Below are positions 1 through 9,488 of a DNA stretch of 64,000 bases, piece after piece; the first letter of the stretch is position 1, and each line of letters opens with the position of its first letter. This DNA is from an uncultured bacterium (GTDB lineage: Bacteria > Patescibacteriota > Saccharimonadia > Saccharimonadales > Saccharimonadaceae). The notes under the pieces are model-generated. The model was not told where the DNA came from and made no database searches. It saw nothing but the letters and a program-made list of their open reading frames with translations. The stretch spans positions 1 through 64,000 of the forward strand of contig CAJBFN010000002.1 in assembly GCA_903952435.1 (NCBI GenBank), written 5' to 3'. Both the position numbers and the translations under genes were made by a program.

Positions 1-13
1 GGAGTTATAAATT

Positions 14-1825
14 ATGGACCAGGAAAAGTTATCCATAATACGACATAGTTTGGCCCATATTATGGCTGCGGCAGTTCAAAGGCTTTGGCCAGAGGCTAAA
101 TTTGGTGTTGGACCGTCGGTAGAGAATGGTTTTTATTATGATATTGATCTTGGTGATGTAAAAATATCTGAAGCAGATTTTCCTAAAATTGAAAAATCAA
201 TGCGCCAGATTATCGAATACGGTGATACTTTTGAAAAAGTAGCTATGCCTATTGAAGATGCTATAAAGTGGGCAAAAGATAATAACCAGCCATATAAAGA
301 AGAATTATTGAATGATTTAAAGCGGGCCGGAACTACTGCGGCTAAAGACATAGATGCCGATGAATTAGGTGTTGCAAGTGACGGTAATTCAGCGGTTGAA
401 AATGTGACTTTTTATAAAAATGGTAATTTTACTGATCTCTGCCTTGGGCCACATCTAGAGAGTACCAAGGATGCCGGCGTATTTAAACTTATGCGTGTAG
501 CTGGTGCTTATTGGCGCGGCAATGAAAAAAATCCTCAGATGCAACGTATCTATGGTGTTGCTTTTGCTGCTCAGGCCGAGCTTGATGATTACATTGAGCT
601 TCTTGAGCAAGCAAAACTTCGCGATCATAGGAAATTAGGCAAAGAATTAGATTTATATACAGTTTCGCCACTAGTTGGGGCTGGCTTGCCACTATTTACC
701 CCACGGGGAACTGTAATTCGCGATTTGGCGGCTCAGTATTCTAATCAACTACGTCAAAGGTACGGTTTTGAAAAGGTTTGGACGCCGCATATAACCAAAA
801 AAGACCTTTATGAAAAGTCTGGACACTGGCAGAAGTTTGGTAGTGAGCTATTTCTTGTAACGAGCCAAGAAACTAGCGATAATTTTGTCTTAAAGCCAAT
901 GAACTGCCCTCATCATACGCAAATTTTTGCCAGTAGGTCTCGAAGCTATAAAGAGATGCCAGTCCGCTATCTTGAAACTACGACTGACTATCGTGATGAA
1001 AAAACTGGTGAGCTCGGTGGATTAAGTCGCGTCCGGTCATTAACCCAAGATGATAGTCATATTTTTTGTCGTAATGATCAGATAGAGCTAGAGATTAATA
1101 ATCTACTTGCTAGTGCCAGGGAATTATATAAATCATTTGATATGAAGTTAAGGGTAAGGCTGTCTTATAGGGATAATAGCGATAGGTATTTGGGCGATGT
1201 GTCTTTATGGGATTTGGCTCAAAAACAAATAAAATCTGCAGCAATAACTAATGACTTAGAATATTTTGAGCAAGACGGCGAAGCAGCCTTTTATGGTCCA
1301 AAGATTGACTTTATGGCTACGGATGCGATAGGTCGCGAACATCAGGTTGCGACAGTTCAGCTTGATTTTGTACAACCTGGTCGTTTTGGCTTGGAATATA
1401 TAGATCAAGAAGGTAATGGCCAGACTCCGGTTATGATCCACTGTGCATTACTTGGTTCGATAGAGCGCTTTATGAGTGTGTTTATTGAACATACTGCTGG
1501 TTGGTTTCCATTTTGGATAGCACCTGAGCAGATTAGGATTTTAACAATAAATGATACGGTGTCGGATTATGTAGGTGAAATTAAATCAATATTAGATGAA
1601 TTAATAATAATGGAGCCCGTAAAATATAATAAAGTTCGATATGCGGTTGATGATCGCAATGAGTCATTAGGTAAAAAGATTCGTGAAGCTGCCGGTTGGA
1701 AAATACCAGTGCAATTGATTGTTGGCCAAAAAGACAAAGATGCTCGTGAAGTTAGTGTTCGGACTCAGTCAGGCGAAGAAAAAGTCAGTCTGGATAAACT
1801 ATCAGATTATCTAATGAATTTGTAA
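14..1825 (+). CDS. thrS: Threonyl-tRNA synthetase (starts at the editing domain; no TGS domain)
   Basis: 603 aa; HSLAHIMAAAV editing-domain motif; class II aaRS core (KPMNCPHH, YRDE); SD-like GGAG upstream of ATG. Confidence 0.96.
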   Translation: MDQEKLSIIRHSLAHIMAAAVQRLWPEAKFGVGPSVENGFYYDIDLGDVKISEADFPKIEKSMRQIIEYGDTFEKVAMPIEDAIKWAKDNNQPYKEELLNDLKRAGTTAAKDIDADELGVASDGNSAVENVTFYKNGNFTDLCLGPHLESTKDAGVFKLMRVAGAYWRGNEKNPQMQRIYGVAFAAQAELDDYIELLEQAKLRDHRKLGKELDLYTVSPLVGAGLPLFTPRGTVIRDLAAQYSNQLRQRYGFEKVWTPHITKKDLYEKSGHWQKFGSELFLVTSQETSDNFVLKPMNCPHHTQIFASRSRSYKEMPVRYLETTTDYRDEKTGELGGLSRVRSLTQDDSHIFCRNDQIELEINNLLASARELYKSFDMKLRVRLSYRDNSDRYLGDVSLWDLAQKQIKSAAITNDLEYFEQDGEAAFYGPKIDFMATDAIGREHQVATVQLDFVQPGRFGLEYIDQEGNGQTPVMIHCALLGSIERFMSVFIEHTAGWFPFWIAPEQIRILTINDTVSDYVGEIKSILDELIIMEPVKYNKVRYAVDDRNESLGKKIREAAGWKIPVQLIVGQKDKDAREVSVRTQSGEEKVSLDKLSDYLMNL

Positions 1826-1840
1826 ATTGGCTTAAATTAA

Positions 1841-2716
1841 ATGATAAACAAAAATAAACCCTTAGTTGTTATAGTTGGCCCGACTGCTAGCGGTAAGACT
1901 TCTTTGGCTATTGATCTTGCCAAAGAATTTGGCGGTGAGATTATATGTGCTGATTCTCGTAGCGTCTATAAGGATATGAATATAGGTACGGCTAAAGTTG
2001 CCAATGCTGAAATGAATGGCATACCTCATTGGGGTTTAGATTTAGCGTCTCCTGGTGATTATTTTAACGCCTTTGATTTTAAAAACTATGCTATTAATAA
2101 AATTGCCGAAATTAGATCTCGCGGCAATATTCCATTTTTAGTTGGCGGAACTGGCCTTTATGTTGACGCCATAATTTTTGACTATCAATTTAGTAAAGGG
2201 GTGGATGTAGACGAAAGAACAACGCTTGAAAAAATGACAATTACAGAACTGCAGGACTATTGCCGTAAGAATAATATTGAGTTACCGGAAAATAATAAAA
2301 ATAAGCGACATTTAATTCGCTCAATTGAAACAAAAGATCATCCGGCAGCTAAAAAAGATAAGCCAATTAATAATACTATAATTGTAGGATTAACAACATC
2401 TAAAGATGAGCTTTTGACTAGAATTGAGTTTAGGGTTGAACAAATGTTAAAAGATGGAGTTGTGGAAGAGGCGATATTGTTGGGTAAAAAATATGGATGG
2501 TCAAGCGAAGCGTTAAAATCTGACATATATCGAGTAATAAAGTTATATATTGACGGGGTGATAAAATTTGACGAAATAAAAACAAAAACTACCATTCTTG
2601 ATTGGCGATTATCGAAAAGGCAAATGACATGGTTAAGGCGTAACAAATTTATAAAATGGTTTAACATTAAACAAGCAAAAACATATATTTATTCACAACT
2701 CGCCAAGCTTGGCTAA
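1841..2716 (+). CDS. miaA: tRNA dimethylallyltransferase
   Basis: N-terminal VIVGPTASGKTSLAIDLA P-loop, ICADSRSVYKDMNIGTAK, FLVGGTGLY. Confidence 0.95.
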   Translation: MINKNKPLVVIVGPTASGKTSLAIDLAKEFGGEIICADSRSVYKDMNIGTAKVANAEMNGIPHWGLDLASPGDYFNAFDFKNYAINKIAEIRSRGNIPFLVGGTGLYVDAIIFDYQFSKGVDVDERTTLEKMTITELQDYCRKNNIELPENNKNKRHLIRSIETKDHPAAKKDKPINNTIIVGLTTSKDELLTRIEFRVEQMLKDGVVEEAILLGKKYGWSSEALKSDIYRVIKLYIDGVIKFDEIKTKTTILDWRLSKRQMTWLRRNKFIKWFNIKQAKTYIYSQLAKLG

Positions 2717-2759
2717 GCGTGTTATTATTAGAGCACGAAAGTTATACGGAGTTGAATAT

Positions 2760-3362
2760 ATGATTGATGCATTATTTGGATCAAAAACTAGGGTAAAATT
2801 ACTTCATCTGTTTCTTAATAATCCAGGTCAATCTTTTTTTGTTCGTGAAATAACTCGCAAAATTGATGAACAAATAAATTCAGTTCGGCGCGAACTGGCA
2901 AATATGTTAGAGGTTGGTATTATCGTCAGTGATAGCTCGAATAATAAGCTTTATTATCAAGTTAACCAGCGATATGATTATTATGTTCCTTTTAGATCTA
3001 TATTTAGTGATACAAAAATAAAAAGCACCACTGCTAGCATGTCTAGCGGTAATCAAACCGAAGATTATTCATCATTATTGGGCAGATTGCATGGGGCTAG
3101 ACTGGTGATAACGGCTGGAATCTTAGTCGATGGCTCAAATTCGCCAGTAGATATACTAATCGTCGGCGATGTTTCATCCGTAAAAGTTAAATTAGCTGTC
3201 AAAGAGATTGAATCGACCGAGGGTCGTGATGTTAACTATAGCGTGTTGCCTTATGATGAGTTTTATTACAGGTTAAGTGTGAAGGATAGGTTTATTACCG
3301 AAATACTTAATAGCCAGCATAAGATAATACTAGATAAAGATAAAGTTTTAATTAAGGAATAG
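2760..3362 (+). CDS. Winged-helix transcriptional regulator with nucleotidyltransferase-like C-terminus
   Basis: ORF 2709..3362; likely start at 2760 (MIDALFGSKTRVKLLHLFLNNPGQSFFVREITR wHTH). Confidence 0.65.
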   Translation: MIDALFGSKTRVKLLHLFLNNPGQSFFVREITRKIDEQINSVRRELANMLEVGIIVSDSSNNKLYYQVNQRYDYYVPFRSIFSDTKIKSTTASMSSGNQTEDYSSLLGRLHGARLVITAGILVDGSNSPVDILIVGDVSSVKVKLAVKEIESTEGRDVNYSVLPYDEFYYRLSVKDRFITEILNSQHKIILDKDKVLIKE

Positions 3363-3371
3363 GGGAATATA

Positions 3372-4007
3372 ATGTTTGAACTTGAATATAAGGGTGCTAA
3401 TTGTGTCATCATAACAACTAAAAAGGCTAAGATTGTTGTTGATCCAAGATTATCAATTGTTGGCATGAAAGATGTGTCAACTAAGGATGCGGTCGAATTG
3501 TGTACTGAATCAAGATTTTCGGTTAATAGTCGAGATGCTAATATAATGATCGAGGGTCCTGGCGAATATGGTGTTGCTGGTCTTGATATAAAGGGTATCG
3601 CATGCCAGCGCCATTTAGACAGTGAAAAAGATAGTAAGCAGTCTACGATTTATCGTATTGAGGCGGGCGACTTAAGGGTTGGTCTTATAGGAAATATATA
3701 CGAGAAATTATCAGATGAACAGCTGGAAAAGTTAGGTGTAATTGATATTTTGATTATTCCTGTGGGTGGAAATGGCTACACGCTTGATGCCAGTGGCGCC
3801 GCAAGTTTAGTTAGGTTAATTGATCCTAAGATTGTAATACCTGTTCATTATGCGGATAGTTCAATAAAATACGAAGTTCCTCAGTCGGGTCTTGATTTGT
3901 TTTTGTCAGAAATCAGTGCTCCAGTAGAAAAAGTTTCCAAGTATAAACTAAAGCAATTGCCGATAACTCAGACCGGCTTATCTATAATTGAAGTAACTCG
4001 TAGCTAG
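3372..4007 (+). CDS. MBL-fold metal-dependent hydrolase-like protein
   Basis: 211 aa; GPGEYGVAGLDIKGI and VIPVHYAD motifs typical of UlaG-like MBL proteins. Confidence 0.7.
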   Translation: MFELEYKGANCVIITTKKAKIVVDPRLSIVGMKDVSTKDAVELCTESRFSVNSRDANIMIEGPGEYGVAGLDIKGIACQRHLDSEKDSKQSTIYRIEAGDLRVGLIGNIYEKLSDEQLEKLGVIDILIIPVGGNGYTLDASGAASLVRLIDPKIVIPVHYADSSIKYEVPQSGLDLFLSEISAPVEKVSKYKLKQLPITQTGLSIIEVTRS

Positions 4008-4026
4008 GTTTTGTATTTGTTTAATA

Positions 4027-4054
4027 AAAAATGACCCCGATGGGGTCATTTTTA
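4027..4054. terminator. Bidirectional intrinsic terminator
   Basis: AAAATGACCCC-ga-TGGGGTCATTTTT between convergent genes. Confidence 0.8.
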
Positions 4055-4057
4055 TAT

Positions 4058-4252
4058 TTAGCCTAGGATGCCTTTTTTCTTCAATGTGCGGATGGCTTGA
4101 GTGCTTAGGGTCATGGTTATTTTTTGACCATCAATTGCAAAAGTTTTCTTTTGCAGATTTGGTTTAAAGACTCGTTTTGTTCTACGCAAAGAGAAGCTCA
4201 CATTGTGGCCAAATTGTTTACCTTTGCCTGTTAATTCACAGCGTGCTGCCAT
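4058..4252 (-). CDS. rpmB: 50S ribosomal protein L28
   Basis: MAARCELTGKGKQFGHNVSFSLRRTKRVFKPNLQ. Confidence 0.95.
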   Translation of the reverse strand: MAARCELTGKGKQFGHNVSFSLRRTKRVFKPNLQKKTFAIDGQKITMTLSTQAIRTLKKKGILG

Positions 4253-4340
4253 AATATACTTCCTTTATTTTTTACAATCTGTATCAGTATAGTATTTTTT
4301 ACCCTTTGAGTCAAGAGCTATACGCATATACGTAAAGTTA

Positions 4341-5003
4341 TTGAGTTGGTATAATGGATTAATAATGAGTTCGGAAATTAGCTATTTATTAATTGTTTTA
4401 TTGGTTATTTTATTTTCCATGACTATACACGAGGCTATGCACGCATTTGCTAGCTATTGGCTTGGTGATGATACTGCAAAAATGCTTGGTCGCTTGACGC
4501 TTAACCCTATAAAACATATAGACCCAGTGTTGACTATATTGATGCCTATATTATTAGCGATATCTGGCGGCCCTATATTTGGAGGCGCCAAGCCAGTTTC
4601 GTTTAATCCTAATAATCTTCGTTTTGGAGAATGGGGAATGGCTATAGTGGCCCTGGCTGGTCCTATCTCTAATCTGATAATTGCATTTCTATCTTTTGGC
4701 CTATGGGCGTTATTAAAAAATTACAGTGGTTATGATATGTTAAGCGATATATTTGCTATATCTATTTCTGTTAATTTGGGATTTTTTGCATTTAATATGA
4801 TTCCGATACCGCCACTTGATGGTTCTAGGGTGCTTTATGTTCTAGCGCCAGATTTTTTTAGGCGAGGTATGGACTATGTCGAAAGATTTGGCATATTAAT
4901 CATATTTGCAATCATATTAGTCTCCGGATCATTTATTAGTAATCTAATATCATCTGTTGTTATGTTTTTTATAACTATTTTTGGCCATTTTTTTGGCCTT
5001 TAG
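4341..5003 (+). CDS. Site-2 protease family (M50) membrane metalloprotease
   Basis: HEAMHAF (HExxH), hydrophobic helices, NMIPIPPLDGSRVL. Confidence 0.88.
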   Translation: MSWYNGLIMSSEISYLLIVLLVILFSMTIHEAMHAFASYWLGDDTAKMLGRLTLNPIKHIDPVLTILMPILLAISGGPIFGGAKPVSFNPNNLRFGEWGMAIVALAGPISNLIIAFLSFGLWALLKNYSGYDMLSDIFAISISVNLGFFAFNMIPIPPLDGSRVLYVLAPDFFRRGMDYVERFGILIIFAIILVSGSFISNLISSVVMFFITIFGHFFGL

Positions 5004-5005
5004 AA

Positions 5006-5014
5006 TGTTATAAT
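5006..5014 (+). promoter_or_regulatory. Extended -10 promoter for the small RNA candidate
   Basis: TGTTATAAT (TGnTATAAT) 5 nt before a hairpin-rich segment. Confidence 0.55.
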
Positions 5015-5018
5015 AGAT

Positions 5019-5180
5019 ATGTCCCAGGAATAATCCTAGGCGTATATGATTTTCCTGAATATCATATAGATAGGGAGCTTTAATGATGCATTTCCGTGGA
5101 AATGCTTTGCGAGCACCCACCTTGCCTTTACGGTAGGGAATATCTTGCGCTAAAAGATGTTTTTGGGACATTTTTGTTGT
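5019..5180 (+). ncRNA. Structured small RNA, possibly 6S RNA-like
   Basis: Terminal stem ATGTCCCA/TGGGACAT followed by a T-run; internal hairpins TATATGAT/ATCATATA and GCATTTC-cgtg-GAAATGC; GCACCCACCTTG...GGTAGGG resembles the 6S 3' half. Confidence 0.5.
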
Positions 5181-5187
5181 TTTTTGA

Positions 5188-5193
5188 TATAAT
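5188..5193 (+). promoter_or_regulatory. -10 element for rnpB
   Basis: TATAAT about 7 nt upstream of the P1 stem. Confidence 0.5.
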
Positions 5194-5199
5194 AACAGA

Positions 5200-5571
5200 G
5201 GCAGTTTATTAGATGATCGCTTCTCGTCATCTTTTCTCGTTATACGAATAGCGTGCAAAGATGACGAGGAGAGGAAAGTCCGGACAGCGCAGAGTATAAC
5301 AGTTGCTAACGGCAACCGGGGGTAACCCTAGGGAAAGTGCCACAGAAACAAAACTACCCTAAGATTTATCAAAGGGAAAAGGTGAAACGAGTGGGGTAAA
5401 AGCCCACAGCGTGTTATGGTGACATAGCAAGAAGGTAAACCCTGTTAGCTGCAAGGAGATTTGCATAAAGGACTACTCGTCCGCAGATCGATATCCGCTT
5501 GATCTTGTAGGCGACTATAAGGCTAGATAGATGATCATCCAAGACAGAACCCGGCTTATCGATAGACTGCC
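5200..5571 (+). ncRNA. rnpB: RNase P RNA
   Basis: GAGGAAAGTCCGGAC and AGACAGAACCCGGCTTA signatures; P1 stem GGCAGTTTAT/ATAGACTGCC. Confidence 0.95.
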
Positions 5572-5613
5572 AAATAAAATAACCACTCTTATGGAGTGGT
5601 TATTTTATTTGGC
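5569..5613. terminator. Bidirectional terminator
   Basis: 20-bp perfect inverted repeat GCCAAATAAAATAACCACTC/GAGTGGTTATTTTATTTGGC. Confidence 0.85.
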
Positions 5614-5624
5614 TTTGACGGATA

Positions 5625-5966
5625 TTATTTAGTTTTTTCAACTATTTGTGCAAAAGCTTTTGGTTCGCTAACCGCTAACTCTGAAAGCACTTTGCGATCT
5701 AGTTGTATATTTGCTTTTTTAAGACCAGATATAAGTTTACCGTAAGTAGTGCCAAGCTCGCGTGCAGCTGCGTTAATTCGGGTAATCCACAAACCTCTAA
5801 GGTCTCGCTTTTTATTACGTCGGTCACGATAAGCATATTGTAGGGCTTTTAAAACAGCTTGTTTTGCCATTCTAAAAGAGCTAGTGCGGTAGTGTTGCAT
5901 ACCCTTAGCCAGTTTAATCATCTTCTTGTGTTTAGCTGTAGCAGCTACGCCTCGTTTTACTCGCAT
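5625..5966 (-). CDS. rplT: 50S ribosomal protein L20
   Basis: [22 protein letters not shown]. Confidence 0.97.
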   Translation of the reverse strand: MRVKRGVAATAKHKKMIKLAKGMQHYRTSSFRMAKQAVLKALQYAYRDRRNKKRDLRGLWITRINAAARELGTTYGKLISGLKKANIQLDRKVLSELAVSEPKAFAQIVEKTK

Positions 5967-5976
5967 ATTTTCTCCT

Positions 5977-6171
5977 TTAGATTCCTAATGCTCTTTTTAC
6001 TTTTTTTGCCATACCGCCAGTTACGATAGCTGTTGTGTTGATGGCTCGTTTTCGGCTTTTGCTCTTTTTTTGTAGCATGTGGTTGCCGAAAGCGCGTTGG
6101 CGAGTTAATTTACCAGTGCTGGTAAGTTTAATCCGCTTTGCGGTTCCTTTGTGGGTTTTCATTTTTGGCAT
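5977..6171 (-). CDS. rpmI: 50S ribosomal protein L35
   Basis: [22 protein letters not shown]. Confidence 0.97.
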   Translation of the reverse strand: MPKMKTHKGTAKRIKLTSTGKLTRQRAFGNHMLQKKSKSRKRAINTTAIVTGGMAKKVKRALGI

Positions 6172-6677
6172 TATTTGCTCCTTATAACTATACTTAGGTT
6201 GCGCCCAGCCATAACTGGCCTTTGCTCTAATATTGATTCTTCTTCTAGTTTTGCTGCTATTCTATTTATCATCTCATAGCCTAGATCTTGGTGGGCCATT
6301 TCTCTTCCTCGGAAGATAACAGTTATTCTTACTTTATGGCCATCTTGTAAAAATTCGCGAATTTTGCGGAGCTTAATGTCTAAGTCATTTGCTCCAATTT
6401 TGAGACCCATTCGCATCTGTTTTAGCTCAACTGTCTTGGTGTTTCTGCGGTTCTTCTGTTGCTCTTTCATCTTTTGGTACTGGTATTTACCCCAGTTGAC
6501 GATTTTCGCGACAGGTGGAACTGCGTTGGGGGATATCTCAATAAGATCTAATCCTTGTTCTTCGGCAATTTTTAATGCCTCGGATAAACTCATGATCCCT
6601 AGCTGCTCTCCGCTTTGCCCAATAACGCGAAGTTCTTTTGCCCTGATCTCTTGGTTTATTCTGATTGAATTACTTAT
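6171..6677 (-). CDS. infC: Translation initiation factor IF-3 (non-canonical start inferred)
   Basis: Track ORF starts at 6593, but the same frame extends upstream into conserved IF3 sequence (..SIRINQEIRAKELRVIGQSGEQLGIMSLSEAL); SD AAGGAG at 6690-6685, 7 nt before ATA at 6677. Confidence 0.85.
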   Translation of the reverse strand: MSNSIRINQEIRAKELRVIGQSGEQLGIMSLSEALKIAEEQGLDLIEISPNAVPPVAKIVNWGKYQYQKMKEQQKNRRNTKTVELKQMRMGLKIGANDLDIKLRKIREFLQDGHKVRITVIFRGREMAHQDLGYEMINRIAAKLEEESILEQRPVMAGRNLSIVIRSK

Positions 6678-6764
6678 CTTGGATCTCCTTTTTATAAATC
6701 TCTTGACAATTGAGCGGTTACTCGCTAGCTATTCTACCAGATAAGGACTTGTATTTCAAGCGTT

Positions 6765-8273
6765 TTAATTTCTGTACTGAAGAGCCTCGCTAATGTGCTC
6801 AACCATAATCCTATCGTTACCGGCTAAGTCGGCTATAGTTTGAGCAACTTTTATGGTCTTAAAGTAGCTCCTGGCGCTTAAATTAAGACGCTCGGCCGCT
6901 TTTATTAGTAGGTTTTTTGAATCATCAGGCAAGTTAATATATTTTTTTATATCACTATTCGTTAATGAAGCGTTGTATTTTGAACTACTTTTATAACGCT
7001 TACTTTGTCTTTCTATGGCTGATTTTATTAAAGCATAAGCTGTTACGTGTTGCGAATTATTCAACGTTTCTGTAGATAATAATGATTCACTTGGTACTTT
7101 GGCGACATTAATTGTTAAATCTATTCGATCGAGAAGCGGACCGGATAATCGCTTTTGATATGCCATAATTTGAGTGTTCGTACATACGCATTCTTTTGTT
7201 TTATCACCTAAATAGCCACAAGGGCAGGGGTTCATTGTGGCAACTAACATAAAATCTGACGGATAAGTTACGTGTGCACTAGCCCTACTAATATCTATTT
7301 TTCTATCTTCAATTGGCTGCCTTAGAGACTCTAGCGTAGATCTGGTATATTCTGGTATCTCATCTAGAAATAAGACTCCGGTATGGGCTAGGCTTATTTC
7401 ACCTGGCTTGGCGTGGGAACCACCTCCAATCATAGATATAGGGCTCGCTGTGTGATGTGGCGACCTAAATGGTCTATTTTTAATAACTTCGCCACTGACA
7501 TTACCCGCCAGACTATGTATTTTTGTTACCGCAATTTGCTCTTCTTTTGATAATTCTGGCAACAGGTTGGCTAGGGTTTTTGCTAGCATGGTTTTGCCCG
7601 CTCCAGGAGCCCCAGAAAGCAAGATATTGTGATGGCCACTAGCTGCTATGATTAAAGCCCTCTTTGCCTGCTCCTGGCCTTTTATATCGTCCAAGGAAGG
7701 TGATATTTTGCTCAAGTCCCGCCCGATTAAAGACTCCTTTTGCTCGTAGGGCAATAATATCTTTTCTTTTTTAAGATGTAAGAACAAATCTTTTAGTGAT
7801 TCTACTCCAAATATTTCTATATCATCAACTAGGCTTGCTTGGCTGGCGTTTATAGATGGCAAGTATATCTGTTTAAATCCGGCTTGTTTCGCGGTTTGAG
7901 TTATATTTATTGCGCCTTTTATTGGCCTAAGGTCGCCATTTAAAGCTAGTTCGCCCGCAAAAATAGTATCATTTACATCTATCTGGTTAAGCTGGCCGCT
8001 TACACAGAGTATCGATAATGCGATAGGCAAGTCGTAATGGGCGCCGTCTTTTGGCAGCTCCGCAGGTGCTAAATTTATTGTTATTCGTTTTTTGGGAAAT
8101 TCCAGTAGTGAATTAGAGATAGCGCTTCGAACTCTCTCTTTTGCCTCATCTATGGCCTTATTGCCAAGCCCGACTATCTGTAAAGAGGGGAGGGCTTTGG
8201 TAGCGTCGCTTTCAACTTCGACGATTATTCCATCAAAACCAACCGGCGCTACTGTTATTGTTCGTGCAACCAT
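6765..8273 (-). CDS. comM: YifB/ComM family Mg-chelatase-like AAA ATPase
   Basis: GAPGAGKTMLAKTLANLLP, RPFRSPHHTAS, NPCPCGYLGD. Confidence 0.93.
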   Translation of the reverse strand: MVARTITVAPVGFDGIIVEVESDATKALPSLQIVGLGNKAIDEAKERVRSAISNSLLEFPKKRITINLAPAELPKDGAHYDLPIALSILCVSGQLNQIDVNDTIFAGELALNGDLRPIKGAINITQTAKQAGFKQIYLPSINASQASLVDDIEIFGVESLKDLFLHLKKEKILLPYEQKESLIGRDLSKISPSLDDIKGQEQAKRALIIAASGHHNILLSGAPGAGKTMLAKTLANLLPELSKEEQIAVTKIHSLAGNVSGEVIKNRPFRSPHHTASPISMIGGGSHAKPGEISLAHTGVLFLDEIPEYTRSTLESLRQPIEDRKIDISRASAHVTYPSDFMLVATMNPCPCGYLGDKTKECVCTNTQIMAYQKRLSGPLLDRIDLTINVAKVPSESLLSTETLNNSQHVTAYALIKSAIERQSKRYKSSSKYNASLTNSDIKKYINLPDDSKNLLIKAAERLNLSARSYFKTIKVAQTIADLAGNDRIMVEHISEALQYRN

Positions 8274-8341
8274 AAGTGATATTAGTTAACCATAGCTAGT
8301 CTTTACAAGCAAATTATGGTATAATTGACCAGTGTTCCATT

Positions 8342-8747
8342 GGGGCTGACTATAGCTTTCGACGGAAGGACCTTAATAGATTATTTTGCAAGCCGAAGGT
8401 ACTCGTTAAGTACAAATTTTAATTGCAACATTTACTGCAAAAGCAAAAAGCTTTGTAGCTAGTATCGCTAACGCTTTACAGCCACAATCTTTAGCAACAG
8501 TCTTAGCTTAATTGCTTTGACCATCCTTTCATCCAGGCGACATAGAGATGATAGGGTGTTATAAATATGCCGCTAGCTGATTAACTGGGGAGCAACATTA
8601 ATTTAGTGAAACTTATTGCGCGACGAATCAGATATTTTTTGTTTGGTATCTAGTTTGATCTGTCGTAAAAAAATAAACCAGACTAAGCTTGTAGACGAAT
8701 AGTCGATTACCTTTCGGACCGGGGTGCGATTCCCCGCAGCTCCACCA
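8342..8747 (+). ncRNA. ssrA: tmRNA
   Basis: GGGGCTGACTATAGCTTTCGACGG 5' end; tRNA-like 3' end TTCGGACCGGGGTGCGATTCCCCGCAGCTCCACCA; internal tag ORF ending at TAA 8509-8511. Confidence 0.95.
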
Positions 8748-8760
8748 ATTTTATGTATTA

Positions 8761-8787
8761 AAACACCCAATTATGGGTGTTTTTTTG
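8761..8787 (+). terminator. Intrinsic terminator after tmRNA
   Basis: AAACACCC-aattat-GGGTGTTTTTTT. Confidence 0.85.
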
Positions 8788-8795
8788 TAATAAAA

Positions 8796-8822
8796 AACAA
8801 CCGCCTGCGAGGAACGGTTGTT
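8796..8822. other. Hairpin with 8-bp stem
   Basis: AACAACCG...CGGTTGTT. Confidence 0.5.
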
Positions 8823-9452
8823 TATTGTGGAGTTTTTGATTTTCTGTTTATTTTTGGCTTCTGTATAATTTTTTTATTCAGGAGCTATCCCTATAATATG
8901 ACGGCAAAGTGCTTGTGTCAATAACATTTTTTAAAATCTTTTATATATAAAATATAACTGTGGAAAACTTTATTTTGACTGTCTTTTGCATTGTTATTGG
9001 TATTATTAGACTTTATTTTTATCTTAGCTTGGTTGATAGTAGCAATCGGAGTATAGCCAGCATCGTCATTTAATAGTCTTATATTTGTCGTTTGTTTTTA
9101 AATAAATTAAGTCTTTTAGGCTTATTATTAAAACTTTAAACTTGTCTTAATATAACTGTGCCTAATAAGTTAATTATCTTGTTTTTTATTTTTGTGCCTG
9201 TTTGTGATTGTTGTGGCGCGTTTAGACTTTTGTTATCGAATTATTTATTGGTTTTTTTTGAAGAGTCCATTTGCTAATAGGTGATTAGGTCCAAAAAATG
9301 GCAGTGGCGGAGTGTGATTTTGGCATATATATACATTATGATGTTTAAAAAACAATATTGTATTTATGTATATTTTTTATAAACACATCTTTAATTAGTA
9401 GGTAATATTGTATTTGTAGTTAAAAATACTTATAAATACCGGTTATTTAGCG

Positions 9453-9481
9453 TTGACTGTAGTAAAGGCTTATGCTAATGT
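9453..9481 (+). promoter_or_regulatory. Sigma70-type promoter
   Basis: TTGACT - 17 nt - TAATGT, with TATGC immediately before the -10. Confidence 0.65.
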
Positions 9482-9488
9482 TTATTTA

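Noticed and set aside
4950-5315. 121-aa minus-strand ORF
   Set aside because: Overlaps rnpB and the small RNA candidate; no SD or homology signal seen.
6171-6593. 140-aa version of IF3 as the full protein
   Set aside because: Conserved IF3 residues continue upstream in the same frame.
8724-8924. 66-aa ORF after tmRNA
   Set aside because: Starts inside tmRNA and crosses a terminator.
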